Positions 1 to 9,505 of a DNA stretch of 64,000 bases are shown here, one piece after another. Positions within the stretch are counted from its first letter, which is position 1. Each line of letters opens with the position of its first letter. Source of the DNA: Phycisphaerae bacterium (GTDB taxonomy: Bacteria; Planctomycetota; Phycisphaerae; Phycisphaerales; UBA1924); NCBI GenBank assembly GCA_014192545.1, contig BJHL01000003.1, forward strand, positions 310,001 to 374,000, written 5' to 3'. A program made the position numbers and the translations under genes. Under the pieces are notes generated by a model. That model saw only the letters and a list, made by a program, of their open reading frames with translations, was not told the DNA's origin and did not search any database.

Positions 1-189
1 GCTTTTGAATGTCTCGGGAGTAGGCAACCCAATTTCGCCAGGTGGATACGTGATGGTCACGATGAGGCACATACCTCGCGAGCGGTCGGGGCCGGTTTCG
101 GTCCAGTCGGTACGAACCAGCGCGAGGTGCGGCTTGTCTTCGATGACGCGTTGAAAGGGCTGCCACGCTTCGTTGTCTTCGCTCGACAT
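1..189 (-). CDS. Hypothetical protein, N-terminal part (cut by window edge)
   Basis: An open frame of 63 codons starts with ATG at 189 and runs off the left edge without a stop. It begins MSSEDNEAWQPF and reads as ordinary soluble protein (charged N-terminus, then a beta-like stretch MCLIVTITYPPG). The beginning faintly resembles small DUF695-type proteins, but too little is visible to assign a family. It lies downstream of the terminator of the large secreted-protein gene on the same strand and so is probably a separate transcription unit. Confidence 0.55.
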   Translation of the reverse strand, partial: MSSEDNEAWQPFQRVIEDKPHLALVRTDWTETGPDRSRGMCLIVTITYPPGEIGLPTPETFKS

Positions 190-235
190 GGGGTCTGGCT
201 TGTGGTTCGACATCCGCCACGGTAGCCGTGCAAAA

Positions 236-268
236 CGAAAAAGCCCCGACTCTTGCGAGCCGGGGCCT
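236..268 (-). terminator. Rho-independent terminator of the secreted dockerin-like-repeat gene
   Basis: A 10-bp stem (243-252 with 257-266, one G-T mismatch) with a 4-nt loop is followed on the minus strand by a T-run (TTTTTCGTTTT). It lies about 100 bp beyond the stop of the minus-strand gene ending at 365. Confidence 0.8.
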
Positions 269-364
269 TGGTTTCACTCGATCTACTCAGCCTTGCTTGG
301 TAAGGGCAAGATTGAGGAGTCGCAGCAGTGATGGAACCTCACGGCACATCACAACGATGCAACA

Positions 365-2635
365 TTACGGGCAGGTGCCGCCAGCCAAGACGTTGAAGAA
401 GTCAATAACATCTTGATCTTCGGGGAAGACGCCGTTGTTGTTGAAGTCGATGTTGTTGCAACCGGCGACGGGGTCGCAGGTGGCGGGGGTGCCGCCGGCG
501 AGGACGTCAAAGAAGTCGATCACGTCTTGATCTTCGGGGAAGACGCCGTTGTTGTTGAAGTCGATGTCTTGGCAGCCCAGAGCGCTGCAATCGCCAGAGG
601 CCAGACCCGTGGTCAGTGCCAACTGGAGGTTCAGATTGCTATTGGGCGTGTCAGGACGGACGTGGAAGCGGTCGTTGGTAGCCAGCGTGTTGGCGCCGAA
701 GAAGGCGACGATCACGTAGTAGGTACCAGCGGGCAGCGCGCCATCTTGGCCGATGAAGTTAGCCGCACCCACCGCAGCCGCTGCTGGGGTTGGGGTGCGA
801 GGACCAACGTTACCGAACGAGATCTGGGGCTTGAAGTAACCAGCGCCGGGGTTGCCGTCGTCGTCAGTCACAACAAGGTTGCCGTTGCTGTTGAAGACGA
901 ATGCAACGTGGTCAACGCCCAGGCACTGATCGAAATCAAGGTCGAGCCAGTCGGTCGAGTCAGTATCGTTGGCGTCGATGTTCTTGCAGGTGGTGAACTT
1001 GAAGCAAACGTAGCCGGGGTCGCCGGGCGGGACAGCCGTGCTGGTGGCGCCAGGTGCCGAGATGGGATCACCAACGAAGCCACCGATGGGCAGAAGTTCG
1101 CCATCAACGAAGGGAGGAACCGCGGGATCAAGAGCGAGCGGGCCGTTGGCGTTGGTGCGGAAGCGCACTTGAACGCTGCCGGTTGCCGTCGCGGGTTGCT
1201 CGAGGCTCCAGCCGTCTTCGATGTCATAGCTGAGCAATGAAGATGTGACGCCCAGGTAGAACGGACCATCAGCAGCGAGCAGTTCGCCGTCGACGCCGTC
1301 GAAGTTGCGGATCACGTCGCCGCCGACGCCCACGCCGTTGGGAGCGCGGAGGCCGATGCCCAAGCTGAGCTGAGCCAAGAGGCCCGTGCCGTTGTTGTTG
1401 TCAACGCCAGCATCGCTGCCCAAGAAGAGTTGATCGCCGTTGTTCTTGAAGAGGGCCATGACAGGGTCAAAGCCAGTGGTGGGGTTGCCGCTGATAGCCG
1501 ACGTGGGTTCCATGTCGATATCGAGCCAGCTTCCCGCAGCGTCAGTCACGTCGCCAGGAATGTTGAACACGAACCAAGCCGCGCGATTGCGGAAGTTGGT
1601 CGAAGCACTGCCCGTAGCGACGACGTTGGAAATCGTTTCGCCATTGGCGAGCGTGCCCAGGTTCTGGTCAGCCGTGGGGCGGAAGGCATTCTGCGCGCCG
1701 CTGTCAACCTGACCGCGGATCTGGCTGAACAGGCGCACGCCGTAGTTGTCTGATGGCGTGGGAGGAGTCACGGTAGCCGCAATGAAGATCCGGCGGTGTT
1801 CTGACGCGTTCGCGACGCGGCCGGGGTTGGCCGTATCGATGCGTGAGCCACCTTCAAGGATGCCGTTGCCGTTCCAGTCGATGGCGATGCCTTCATCGGT
1901 AGCGCCGCGGAGGTTGGGCGTGTTGTTGAAGTAGCCCCAGAACGTGTAGGGCTGGCGAGCAGCGAACGTGGGAGTGAGCTGAGGGCCAGCGAGGATGCTG
2001 CCGGGGTTACCCGTGCCGGCAACCGCCGTGTTCCAGGAGTAAGTCAGGAAGATGTTGCTGTCGCCCGGAACAGGCACCGGCACCGTGGGGGTAACGGTAA
2101 GCAGATAGGCAGCATTGGCGGTCAAGCCGTTCAACTGCCCACCGAGGTCCGCGTTCGCGATGTTGAAGAAGGGCGTGCCCGTGACCATCGGGTTGTTGAG
2201 CATGCTGCCCGTATCGAACATCTGCGTCACAAAGTCAGCGTTGGTGGGGAAGCCAGCCACCAAGGGCGTGGTGATGCGGCGGACGGGGACCACGTACTGC
2301 GTGATCGAGCCGGGCGTCGTGCTCCACAGCGTGCCAGCGAAGCTGATGTCTTCACCAGCGAAGCTGACGCCAGCCCAAGCACCGGCCGACAGCGTGACGC
2401 TCGCGGCGCGGGTGTCGCTGGGGACGGCGTCATAGACCGTGACGGTGCCGCGAGGGGCAAACGTGGCGGTGTCGCCTTGCACTTCAACCACTTGGCCCTG
2501 AGCGTTCAGCACCAATTGCTTGATCTGCGAACGATCGGTAATGATCTGATCACCTTCCGAGAGCTGGGCGTTAGCAGCAACGGGGGCGACGGCGCCGGCG
2601 GCGAGGGCCAGCAGGAGGCTCTTCTTCATCTTCAT
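365..2635 (-). CDS. Secreted protein with two C-terminal dockerin-like calcium-loop repeats
   Basis: Predicted 756-aa exported protein. The start is placed at ATG 2635 because a signal peptide follows at once (MKMKKSLLLALAAG, cleavage near ANA-Q) and GAGAGGAG lies 6 nt upstream; the frame stays open to 2713. The body is low in Cys, rich in G/N/T and beta-like, with several FxxxGD- and DxDxD-like stretches reminiscent of pre-peptidase/PPC-type modules, not assigned with confidence. The last about 75 residues hold two near-identical units, DIDFNNNGVFPEDQDVIDFF and NIDFNNNGVFPEDQDVIDFF, each followed by a short VLAGG segment and linked by a Cys-containing spacer. Such D-x-D-F-N-N-N-G units resemble dockerin/EF-hand loops found at the ends of planctomycete secreted proteins. 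Function unknown; probably cell-surface or extracellular. Confidence 0.8.
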   Translation of the reverse strand: MKMKKSLLLALAAGAVAPVAANAQLSEGDQIITDRSQIKQLVLNAQGQVVEVQGDTATFAPRGTVTVYDAVPSDTRAASVTLSAGAWAGVSFAGEDISFAGTLWSTTPGSITQYVVPVRRITTPLVAGFPTNADFVTQMFDTGSMLNNPMVTGTPFFNIANADLGGQLNGLTANAAYLLTVTPTVPVPVPGDSNIFLTYSWNTAVAGTGNPGSILAGPQLTPTFAARQPYTFWGYFNNTPNLRGATDEGIAIDWNGNGILEGGSRIDTANPGRVANASEHRRIFIAATVTPPTPSDNYGVRLFSQIRGQVDSGAQNAFRPTADQNLGTLANGETISNVVATGSASTNFRNRAAWFVFNIPGDVTDAAGSWLDIDMEPTSAISGNPTTGFDPVMALFKNNGDQLFLGSDAGVDNNNGTGLLAQLSLGIGLRAPNGVGVGGDVIRNFDGVDGELLAADGPFYLGVTSSLLSYDIEDGWSLEQPATATGSVQVRFRTNANGPLALDPAVPPFVDGELLPIGGFVGDPISAPGATSTAVPPGDPGYVCFKFTTCKNIDANDTDSTDWLDLDFDQCLGVDHVAFVFNSNGNLVVTDDDGNPGAGYFKPQISFGNVGPRTPTPAAAAVGAANFIGQDGALPAGTYYVIVAFFGANTLATNDRFHVRPDTPNSNLNLQLALTTGLASGDCSALGCQDIDFNNNGVFPEDQDVIDFFDVLAGGTPATCDPVAGCNNIDFNNNGVFPEDQDVIDFFNVLAGGTCP
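390..590 (-). repeat. Tandem repeat encoding two dockerin-like units
   Basis: Two copies of a unit of about 80 nt plus spacer, nearly identical at DNA level (for example the run from TTGATCTTCGGGGAAGACG onward occurs at about 413 and 530). The near-identity at synonymous sites suggests recent duplication or gene conversion. Confidence 0.75.
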
Positions 2636-3068
2636 CGAAAACTCCTCTCGAGCGTTAGGGCACGGTGCCCTGAAACCTGACTTGTTGTGCAAGTCACTTG
2701 ACATACGAAACACCCAGACTCACACCGCGATCCGCACGCGGCAGCATTTCTGGTTACCAATCTCAAGCAATTCGCTCTCGCAAATTACTGAACAACCACA
2801 ACTCGTCGGCGAAAACTCCTCGCGCCGCCGCCCCCACTGCAATTTGTTTCCCACGAATCTCTATCGCGAAGGGCGGAACGACCTTCGCCTCGGAATGCAT
2901 TAGCGTACAGGAAATTGTGCGTCATGCAATAGTAAATTTAAAATTCGTCGGGAAATCACCAAAGAACCAAACGAGCTTTTCATCCGGATTTCAACGCCAA
3001 AAGTTTCGCCTTCGTCTGGTCGGCTAGCCATGGGCCGTCCGAGAAAACGACAACGTCACTCGCCGACA
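2636..3068. other. Intergenic region, no gene seen
   Basis: 433 bp between the secreted-protein gene and the carA stop. Base composition is more AT-rich than the surroundings. Short frames here carry no recognisable protein. It presumably holds the promoter of the secreted-protein gene; no confident -35/-10 pair was found. Confidence 0.5.
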
Positions 3069-4265
3069 TCATCGGCGAATCTTGGGACCATCCGCACGCC
3101 CAGTTGCCATTGCTGCAACGAAATTATCAAACAGATAACTAGAATCGTGCGGACCCGGGCTGGCTTCGGGGTGGTACTGGACCGAGAACACGGGTTTGTC
3201 CCGTAATCGGAACCCGGCGAGGGTCTGGTCGTTGAGGTGAATGTGGGTAGCGACCCCACCAACGGGTTGGATCGACGCTGGATCGACCGCGAAGCCGTGG
3301 TTCTGGCTGGTGATTTCGACCTTGCCAGTCTCTGTATTGAGGATGGGCTGGTTGGCGCCGCGGTGGCCGAACTTGAGTTTGTAGGTTTTGCCACCGGCGG
3401 CGAGGGCGAGCAGTTGGTGGCCCAGGCAAATCCCGAAGGTGGGCATGGTTTTGGGCTGGCTGATGACTTCGCGGAGGGTTGCGATCGTTGTTTCGACAGC
3501 GGCGGGATCTCCCGGGCCGTTGGAGATGAACAAGCCGTCGATCTCGCCTCGGTCGTACATGCCCAGGATGTCTTTGGCGGGGGTGTTGTGGGGCATGACA
3601 GCAACATCGCAGCCGCGTTCGGTGAGGTTGCGGAGGATGTTGGCTTTGGCTCCGCAGTCGAGGGTGAGAACTTTGTACTTGCGCACGCCGGTTGGGGTGG
3701 CGGCGGGTTTCCAGTCGCCCAGGGTTTCGTTCCAGGTTTGCTTGCTGGAGCAGCCGACGAGGGGGACGAGGTTCTGGCCTGCCATACTGGGGGCGGTTTG
3801 GGCCATTTCGACGAGTTGGGTGTCGGTGAGGTCGGTGCGGTCGGTCAGCACGCCGTTCATGCTGCCGGTGGTGCGAAGTTTCTTGGTGAGGGCGCGGGTG
3901 TCGATGCCGTGGAGGCCCAGCACGCCGGATTTGGCGAGGTAATCGTGCAGGGTGTCGGTGGCGCGGTAATTGGAGTGCAGGCGGGCGAGTTCGCGGATGA
4001 TGAAGCCAGCGACCTGGACCTTTTTGCTTTCGACGTCTTGGGGGTTGACGCCCGTGTTGCCGATGAGCGGGAAGGTTTGCGTGAGAATCTGGCCTGTGTA
4101 CGAGGGGTCGGTCAGGCTTTCCTGATAGCCGCACATGGCGGTGTTGAAGACCACCTCGGCACGCGAAACGAGTTGTTTGCCGATGGCACCAAAGGCGTAG
4201 CCCGAGAAAATAGTGCCGTCAGCAAGTGCGAGTCGGCCCGGTACGCGAGGAAGTTCTTGGTGCAT
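3069..4265 (-). CDS. carA: Carbamoyl-phosphate synthase small (glutaminase) subunit
   Basis: 398 aa, close to the usual 370-390. It hydrolyses glutamine and passes ammonia to the large subunit CarB for carbamoyl phosphate (pyrimidine and arginine synthesis). The N-terminal CPSase-small domain (1-150) carries GYQESLTDPSYTGQI; the C-terminal class I glutamine amidotransferase domain has the triad: nucleophile Cys280 in FGICLGHQ, His365 and Glu367 in QYHPEASPGPHDS, plus the oxyanion loop NGPGDP. Start ATG 4265 gives the conserved N-terminus (RLALADGTIFSGYAFG). carB is not in the window. It is divergent from the dsbD gene across 143 bp. Confidence 0.97.
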   Translation of the reverse strand: MHQELPRVPGRLALADGTIFSGYAFGAIGKQLVSRAEVVFNTAMCGYQESLTDPSYTGQILTQTFPLIGNTGVNPQDVESKKVQVAGFIIRELARLHSNYRATDTLHDYLAKSGVLGLHGIDTRALTKKLRTTGSMNGVLTDRTDLTDTQLVEMAQTAPSMAGQNLVPLVGCSSKQTWNETLGDWKPAATPTGVRKYKVLTLDCGAKANILRNLTERGCDVAVMPHNTPAKDILGMYDRGEIDGLFISNGPGDPAAVETTIATLREVISQPKTMPTFGICLGHQLLALAAGGKTYKLKFGHRGANQPILNTETGKVEITSQNHGFAVDPASIQPVGGVATHIHLNDQTLAGFRLRDKPVFSVQYHPEASPGPHDSSYLFDNFVAAMATGRADGPKIRR

Positions 4266-4408
4266 CAAAGCGGATTCTAGCGCGATGCGGGAAAATTGGA
4301 AGCGCGGATGGGTCAGAAGCTGTGAATGTAGAACGAATCGGCCACGCTGAATGGAAACTGCTGCACGGTCGTCGCTGGGCGACCAAGAACTCTGCTTTGC
4401 CAAACACC

Positions 4409-6928
4409 ATGTCAATCACCTTCGTAAAGTCCACCATGCTCCTGAATGTACTCCATCGCCTGCGGGCGGTTTCGGTCTTCATCGCGGCAACGGTTGCCAT
4501 GTTGCTTGCAGTCGCTGCGCCGGCGCAGGTCACTACCAGCGTCGTCGCTGACAAATCGCAGGTGAAAGCGGGCGACAGGATTGTGCTTGCGGTGGTTTGG
4601 GAGTTTACTGACGACTATCACATTCATACCAACGACCCCAAGCCACCCAAGGAGTGGGACTTTGATGCGATTCCGACGAAGATTGAGATCAAGCCGGCGG
4701 CGGGACTGAATTTTGGGCCGGTGCAGTGGCCCAAGACCAAGACCATTCAGGCGGACTTGGTTGGTTCGGGTTCGCCTTTGCCTTACGGGGTTTTTGGTGG
4801 TGACCGCGTGATTGCGTATGTGCCGGTGGTGGTGGCGAGTGATGCGAAGTCAGCGACGTTTGACATCACGCTGCGGTACCAGGCGTGCAATGACACGATG
4901 TGTCTTCGGCCGGCGAAGGAGCCGTTTAGTGTGACGGTGCCGATTGGTGCGGAAAGCAAAGCGGGCGAAGAGGCGGCGCTGTTTGCAGGGTTTGATGCGA
5001 AGGTGTTTGATGGGGCGTGGGTGGCGCGTGAAGCCGTAAAGACTCCCGTCGGCCCGGCGCCCATCGCGAACCCGGAAAAGACTTCGCCAACCACGACTGC
5101 CACGAATGGCTCGACGACGACGGGTAATCCCGCGGCGGCGGGAGGCGTTTCTGCGGCGAGCGGCGCACCGCGCGCGTTCTTTGGTATTCCCATTCCGCAA
5201 AGTGGGTTCTTCAGCGTTGTTGTTGTTTTGCTGCTTGCCATCTTGGGTGGGCTGATTCTGAATCTCACGCCTTGCGTGCTGCCTGTTATTCCGATCAAGG
5301 TCATCACGCTGACGCAGCACGCTGGCTCGCCCGGGCGCACGTTGTTTCTGGGTCTTTGGATGGCTGGGGGTGTTGTCGCCTTCTGGCTGCTCTGCGCGGT
5401 GCCCGTGCTTGCGTTTGCGAGCTTTGGTGATCCGTCGCGAGTCTTTGGGATTTGGTGGGTCACCACGGGCTTGGGAGTGCTGATTGCACTGATGTCGCTG
5501 GGCATCATGGGCATGTTCAGCCTGAACTTGCCGCAGGGCCTGTACATGATCAACCCCAAGGCCGACACGGCTTGGGGCAGCTTTGCCTTTGGCGTCATGA
5601 CTGCTGTCTTGGGATTGCCTTGCTTTGGCTTTGTCGCGGGCGCGCTGCTTGGGACAGCAGCGACGCTGCCCAAAGTTGCGACTTTTGCGATTTTCCTGGG
5701 GCTGGGGATTGGGATGGCGCTGCCTTACTTGGTGCTTGCGCTGTTCCCCAAGCTGGTTGATCGCATTCCGCGCACGGGCCCCGCGAGTGAACTGGTCAAG
5801 CAAGTCATGGGGCTACTGATGCTTGCTGCGGCGGCTTACTTCGTCGGCTCGGGGTTGATTGCGCTGGTGGCAAGCAAGCCTTGGCTGGGCAAGCAACTGC
5901 ACATTTGGCTGGTGGCGGGGTTTGGCATCGCTGCGGGCGCGTGGCTCGTGTGGCAGACAATCAAGATTACCAAGTCGGCGGGCCGGCGTGTGGTGTTCAC
6001 GCTGATTGCGGTGTTCATCGCGGGTATGGGCGTGTGGTACGCGAATGACGCAACGGGCAGAGCGAAGGAAACACACTTGGCTCGCGTGGCGGGGATGGAA
6101 GCCGCGGGCGGCGGAAAGCTGCTGACGGGCGTATGGATCGAGTACAACAGCGGGCTCTTCGAGCAGGCGCGGCGCGAGAACAAAATCATTGTGATGGACT
6201 TCACGGCGGAATGGTGCTTGATTTGTCAACAACTCAAGTCACGTGTGCTGTCGAAAGCGCCGGTCAAGGACGCATTGCACCAGAGCGATGTGGTGCTTTT
6301 CACCGTCGACTTGACTGCCGAAGAAGCATCGGGCTGGAAGACGCTCAACGATCTTGGCGAGACTGGCATCCCGTTGCTGGTTGTGTACACGCCGGGTAAC
6401 GCGACGCCCTGGAAGGCCAATGCGTATGCAGCCGCGCAGGTGATGGCGGCGTTAAACAACGCCCGCGCGGCGACGGCGTTACTGACGCAAGTGCCCAAGA
6501 CACCTGCCGCTCAACCGCCTGCGAGCGGTGCTGGCAAACAAGGTGCGCAGGCAAAGCCTGACGAGCGGGGCTGGTATGAGTATTCGACCGATGCATTCTT
6601 GCACGCTCGACGCGAGCAGAAAGTTGTCGTCGTGGACTTTACTGCGGAGTGGGATCTCACTTGCAAATTGTTTTCCGCGACGGTGCTATGGAAGGATCCT
6701 GTCAAGCAAGCTCTCGACCAGCCTCACATCGCCAAGTTCGCGATAGATCTCACGTCTGAAACTTCGCCGGGATGGGAGAAACTCAAAGAGCTGGGCGAGA
6801 CCGGGATTCCGCTGCTGGCGATCTATACGCCCGGTGAGGAAAAGCCTTGGATATCCCGCGCCTACCGGTCAGCGGACGTGCTGAAGGCGTTGGAAACGGC
6901 GGGACAAGCGGTTGCGTCGGCCCGCTAA
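4409..6928 (+). CDS. dsbD: DsbD-family thiol:disulfide interchange protein with two thioredoxin-like domains
   Basis: About 839 aa inner-membrane protein that moves electrons from cytoplasmic thioredoxin to the periplasm. Numbered from ATG 4409 (ATG 4436 is equally possible; no clear ribosome site): signal peptide to about 40; N-terminal DsbD domain with Cys160 and Cys165 (YQACNDTMC); Ser/Thr-rich linker 222-250; CcdA-like membrane domain of about 8 helices (267-548) with the paired Cys289 (TPCVLP) and Cys405 (GLPCFGF); first thioredoxin domain with Cys603-Leu-Ile-Cys606. Unusually, a second thioredoxin-like domain (720-835) follows with the same layout (FTAEWDLTC) but Asp749 in place of the first Cys. 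Both end in a conserved GETGIPLL cis-Pro loop. Longer than typical DsbD (about 570-620). Confidence 0.93.
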   Translation: MSITFVKSTMLLNVLHRLRAVSVFIAATVAMLLAVAAPAQVTTSVVADKSQVKAGDRIVLAVVWEFTDDYHIHTNDPKPPKEWDFDAIPTKIEIKPAAGLNFGPVQWPKTKTIQADLVGSGSPLPYGVFGGDRVIAYVPVVVASDAKSATFDITLRYQACNDTMCLRPAKEPFSVTVPIGAESKAGEEAALFAGFDAKVFDGAWVAREAVKTPVGPAPIANPEKTSPTTTATNGSTTTGNPAAAGGVSAASGAPRAFFGIPIPQSGFFSVVVVLLLAILGGLILNLTPCVLPVIPIKVITLTQHAGSPGRTLFLGLWMAGGVVAFWLLCAVPVLAFASFGDPSRVFGIWWVTTGLGVLIALMSLGIMGMFSLNLPQGLYMINPKADTAWGSFAFGVMTAVLGLPCFGFVAGALLGTAATLPKVATFAIFLGLGIGMALPYLVLALFPKLVDRIPRTGPASELVKQVMGLLMLAAAAYFVGSGLIALVASKPWLGKQLHIWLVAGFGIAAGAWLVWQTIKITKSAGRRVVFTLIAVFIAGMGVWYANDATGRAKETHLARVAGMEAAGGGKLLTGVWIEYNSGLFEQARRENKIIVMDFTAEWCLICQQLKSRVLSKAPVKDALHQSDVVLFTVDLTAEEASGWKTLNDLGETGIPLLVVYTPGNATPWKANAYAAAQVMAALNNARAATALLTQVPKTPAAQPPASGAGKQGAQAKPDERGWYEYSTDAFLHARREQKVVVVDFTAEWDLTCKLFSATVLWKDPVKQALDQPHIAKFAIDLTSETSPGWEKLKELGETGIPLLAIYTPGEEKPWISRAYRSADVLKALETAGQAVASAR

Positions 6929-7033
6929 CCAGTGGGAACAGACAAAAGTTGACACGGGGCGGGAAGGCGGCTAACTTTCCCTCCCGAACGTGTCTTTGGC
7001 TCGCCGAAAGTCATGGACGGGGAAAGTGGATAC

Positions 7034-7105
7034 GCGGGCGTAGCTCAGTGGTAGAGCGCTACCTTGCCAAGGTAGAAGTCGAGAGTTCAAGTCTCTTCGC
7101 CCGCT
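7034..7105 (+). tRNA. tRNA-Gly (GCC anticodon)
   Basis: Complete cloverleaf: acceptor GCGGGCG paired with CGCCCGC (7098-7104), D arm GCTCAGTGGTAGAGC, anticodon stem CTACC/GGTAG with loop TTGCCAA (GCC), T arm with GTTCAAG. The discriminator is T7105 and the 3' CCA is not encoded. A terminator follows directly. Confidence 0.97.
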
Positions 7106-7115
7106 TTGAAAAGAA

Positions 7116-7150
7116 ACACCCCCGGCGATTGTCGGGGGTGTTGTCGTTTT
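7116..7150 (+). terminator. Terminator after tRNA-Gly
   Basis: 9-bp perfect stem ACACCCCCG (7116-7124) / CGGGGGTGT (7133-7141) followed by TGTCGTTTT. Eleven bases past the tRNA. Confidence 0.85.
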
Positions 7151-7401
7151 GGTTGATCGTTTGGGTGTGGTTTGCGATTGTGGGTTGGGGTTTTGCGGCG
7201 CGGTGATCGGGCCGGTGGTTGCAGTTGCCCGTATTTTCATCTGTGATGGCTACGACGTCTTCGCAGTTGCGTCTGGGTCTTGCTCGTTCCAATTAGTTTT
7301 GAGAATCATCCATGACTTGGTGAGCAACGAACACATTGGGGCAATTGCCTGCCAACAATTCGCTTTCTGACATCCACTCCCGTTCGCGAGGATTTTGACC
7401 C

Positions 7402-9420
7402 ATGGCTGACCTGAAGAATCTTAAAGGCATTTCGGAATCTGACCGCAAACTGCTGGAGCAAGCCGAAGAGTGGCTTGGTGCAGAGCCCACCAAGATGGGT
7501 CCGATGAAGAATTTGTTCTGGGGCCGGGTGAAGGAAGATTACTACTTCCCGTATCCGTCGCAGGATGCGCGCGAGCAAGCGGAGTGCGATCAGCTGCTGG
7601 CTCGGCTAGATGAGTATTTGCGCAACGAGCATCCGGCGATTCAGATTGACCAAGAGCAAGAGATTCCGCGCTGGGTCATTGACAAGCTGTTTAGCTTGGG
7701 CGTGCTGGGCATGACGATTCCGAAGGAATTCGGCGGGCTGAGCATGGGCATTACCAGCTACAACCGCGTGCTTGAGCGGCTGGGGCAATCGTGCGGCAGC
7801 ACGGCGGTGCTGGTGTCGGCTCACCAGAGCATTGGTTGCAAGGCTGTGATGTTGTTTGGCAATACCGAGCAAAAAGCCAAGTGGCTGCCGCGTCTCGCGA
7901 AGGACTGGGTGAGTGCGTTCTGTTTGAGCGAGCCCAACGTTGGCTGTGATGCGGGCGGGCAGGAAACCAACTTCACGATTTCCAGCGACGGCACGCATTA
8001 CATCTTGAATGGCGAGAAGAAGTGGGCGACGAGCGGCGCGATCTCGGGTTTGTTTACGGTCATGGCTCGCGAAGTGCGGCCTGACGGCAAGGGAAAGATC
8101 AGCGCGCTGGTTTGCCATCCGGAGATGGAAGGCGTTGAGATCTACAGCAAGAACCGCAGCAAGATGAGCATTCGCGGGACGTGGCAGGCGCGTATTCGCT
8201 TCCACAACGTGAAGGTGCCCAAGGCCAACTTGCTTGGTCAGGAAGGCCGGGGGTTGCAGATTGCGCTTTCGTGCCTCAATTACGGTCGCTGCACGCTGAG
8301 TGCGGGCATGTTGGGCGGGGCGCGCTCGGCGATGGATCAGAGCATCAAGTGGAGCCAGACGCGGTATCAGTTTGGCAAGCCGCTGAGCGCGAATGAACTG
8401 GTTCGGCAGAAGGTCGCTCGCATGGCGGCTTTGTCGTATGCGATGGACTCGGTGCTGTACATGACGACGGGCATGCTTGATCGCAAGGATGATGACATCC
8501 AGGTTGAAACTGCGGTGTGCAAGGTTTTCTGCAGTGAGATGGGCTGGCGCGTGGTGAATGATGCGGTGCAGATCATGGGCGGCGAAAGCGCCATGACTGA
8601 GAACGAAGTTGAACGTATTTTCCGTGACTCACGCATCAACCTGATCGTTGAAGGCGCGAATGAAGTCATGCAGAGCTACGTGTTTGGTTACGGCGGCAAG
8701 CAGCTTGCCGAGATGATGCTGGGCATCAAGAACGCATTGCTCAAGGACCCTGACGAAGGCCTTGGTTCGTTTGTTGGCAAGGCTCTGAAGAACAGCTTCC
8801 GTCCGGCGATCATGAGCCGGGCGATTCCGCTGGGCTTGGAAGTCTTCCTGGGCATTCGCAAGAGTGCGACGCAATTGACGAAGGTGCATCCGGAACTGGC
8901 TGAGCCTGCGGCACGCGCGGCTCGCTTGGCGACGGAGATGACCTATCAGTTCAAGGTCATGAGCAAGAAGTTTGACGTCAAAATGCTTGAGCGGCAAGCA
9001 GTGCAGGCCCGCATCGCCAACGTTGCGATTCTGCTACATGGCTGGCTGTGCACGCTGGCGAAGCTGGATCAAGATATTCGCAAGCACGCCGGCAACGGCG
9101 CGGGCGATCTTGAGTATCAACGCGACAAGGCGGCGGCGTTCCACTTCTTTGATCTCGCTGAAGTCGAGATTCATCAGAACTTCCGCGACCTGTACGAGAA
9201 CGCCGACGACAGCATGCTCAAGACGGCGGAGATTGCTCTCAAGCACAACGACACGCTGGCGGCGGAACGGTTTGTCATTCCTGAGAAGACCCCCACTGCG
9301 CTGCGCGGCAAGGGCCACAAGCCCGATCAGAAAGCGATCAAGCAGTTCCCGGGCGAGCCTTATCACGGCGCGCGGAGCGAGTGGCATGATCGGCCGCAGC
9401 AAGTGGGCGGCAAGGCGTAA
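7402..9420 (+). CDS. Acyl-CoA dehydrogenase, VLCAD/ACAD9-like long form
   Basis: 672 aa FAD flavoenzyme, predicted to carry out the first oxidation of fatty-acid beta-oxidation. The N-terminal alpha and central beta domains carry the family signatures (FCLSEPNVGCDAGG; EGRGLQIA), and the catalytic base is Glu417 in IVEGANE, the position of the VLCAD/MCAD glutamate (YEGT in MCAD). An extra C-terminal region of about 190 residues after the catalytic domain is typical of VLCAD/ACAD9 and suits long-chain substrates and membrane association. Starts at ATG 7402; stands alone between two terminators, so probably monocistronic. Confidence 0.9.
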   Translation: MADLKNLKGISESDRKLLEQAEEWLGAEPTKMGPMKNLFWGRVKEDYYFPYPSQDAREQAECDQLLARLDEYLRNEHPAIQIDQEQEIPRWVIDKLFSLGVLGMTIPKEFGGLSMGITSYNRVLERLGQSCGSTAVLVSAHQSIGCKAVMLFGNTEQKAKWLPRLAKDWVSAFCLSEPNVGCDAGGQETNFTISSDGTHYILNGEKKWATSGAISGLFTVMAREVRPDGKGKISALVCHPEMEGVEIYSKNRSKMSIRGTWQARIRFHNVKVPKANLLGQEGRGLQIALSCLNYGRCTLSAGMLGGARSAMDQSIKWSQTRYQFGKPLSANELVRQKVARMAALSYAMDSVLYMTTGMLDRKDDDIQVETAVCKVFCSEMGWRVVNDAVQIMGGESAMTENEVERIFRDSRINLIVEGANEVMQSYVFGYGGKQLAEMMLGIKNALLKDPDEGLGSFVGKALKNSFRPAIMSRAIPLGLEVFLGIRKSATQLTKVHPELAEPAARAARLATEMTYQFKVMSKKFDVKMLERQAVQARIANVAILLHGWLCTLAKLDQDIRKHAGNGAGDLEYQRDKAAAFHFFDLAEVEIHQNFRDLYENADDSMLKTAEIALKHNDTLAAERFVIPEKTPTALRGKGHKPDQKAIKQFPGEPYHGARSEWHDRPQQVGGKA

Positions 9421-9432
9421 GGCAGGTGATCC

Positions 9433-9472
9433 GCCGACGCCGGACCTGAGGCTCTGCGAAGGTCCGGATCAA
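9433..9472 (-). repeat. Dispersed palindromic repeat, copy 1
   Basis: 8-bp perfect arms CCGGACCT (9440-9447) and AGGTCCGG (9460-9467) around a 12-nt loop, flanked by GCCGACG. The same unit occurs inverted at 10130-10167 and 33652-33687, differing at one loop base. It sits between the acyl-CoA dehydrogenase stop and its terminator. Confidence 0.85.
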
Positions 9473-9505
9473 ACTCGGTTCAACGCAACATAGTCAGCAA
9501 ACAAG

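Noticed and set aside
413-1240. 275-codon plus-strand frame rich in Val/Gly/Glu
   Set aside because: Lies wholly opposite the secreted repeat protein, which has a signal peptide, ribosome site and repeats; the plus-strand frame is its codon-bias shadow.
2698-2703. TTGACA as a plus-strand -35 box
   Set aside because: No -10 element at the right spacing and no plus-strand gene follows.
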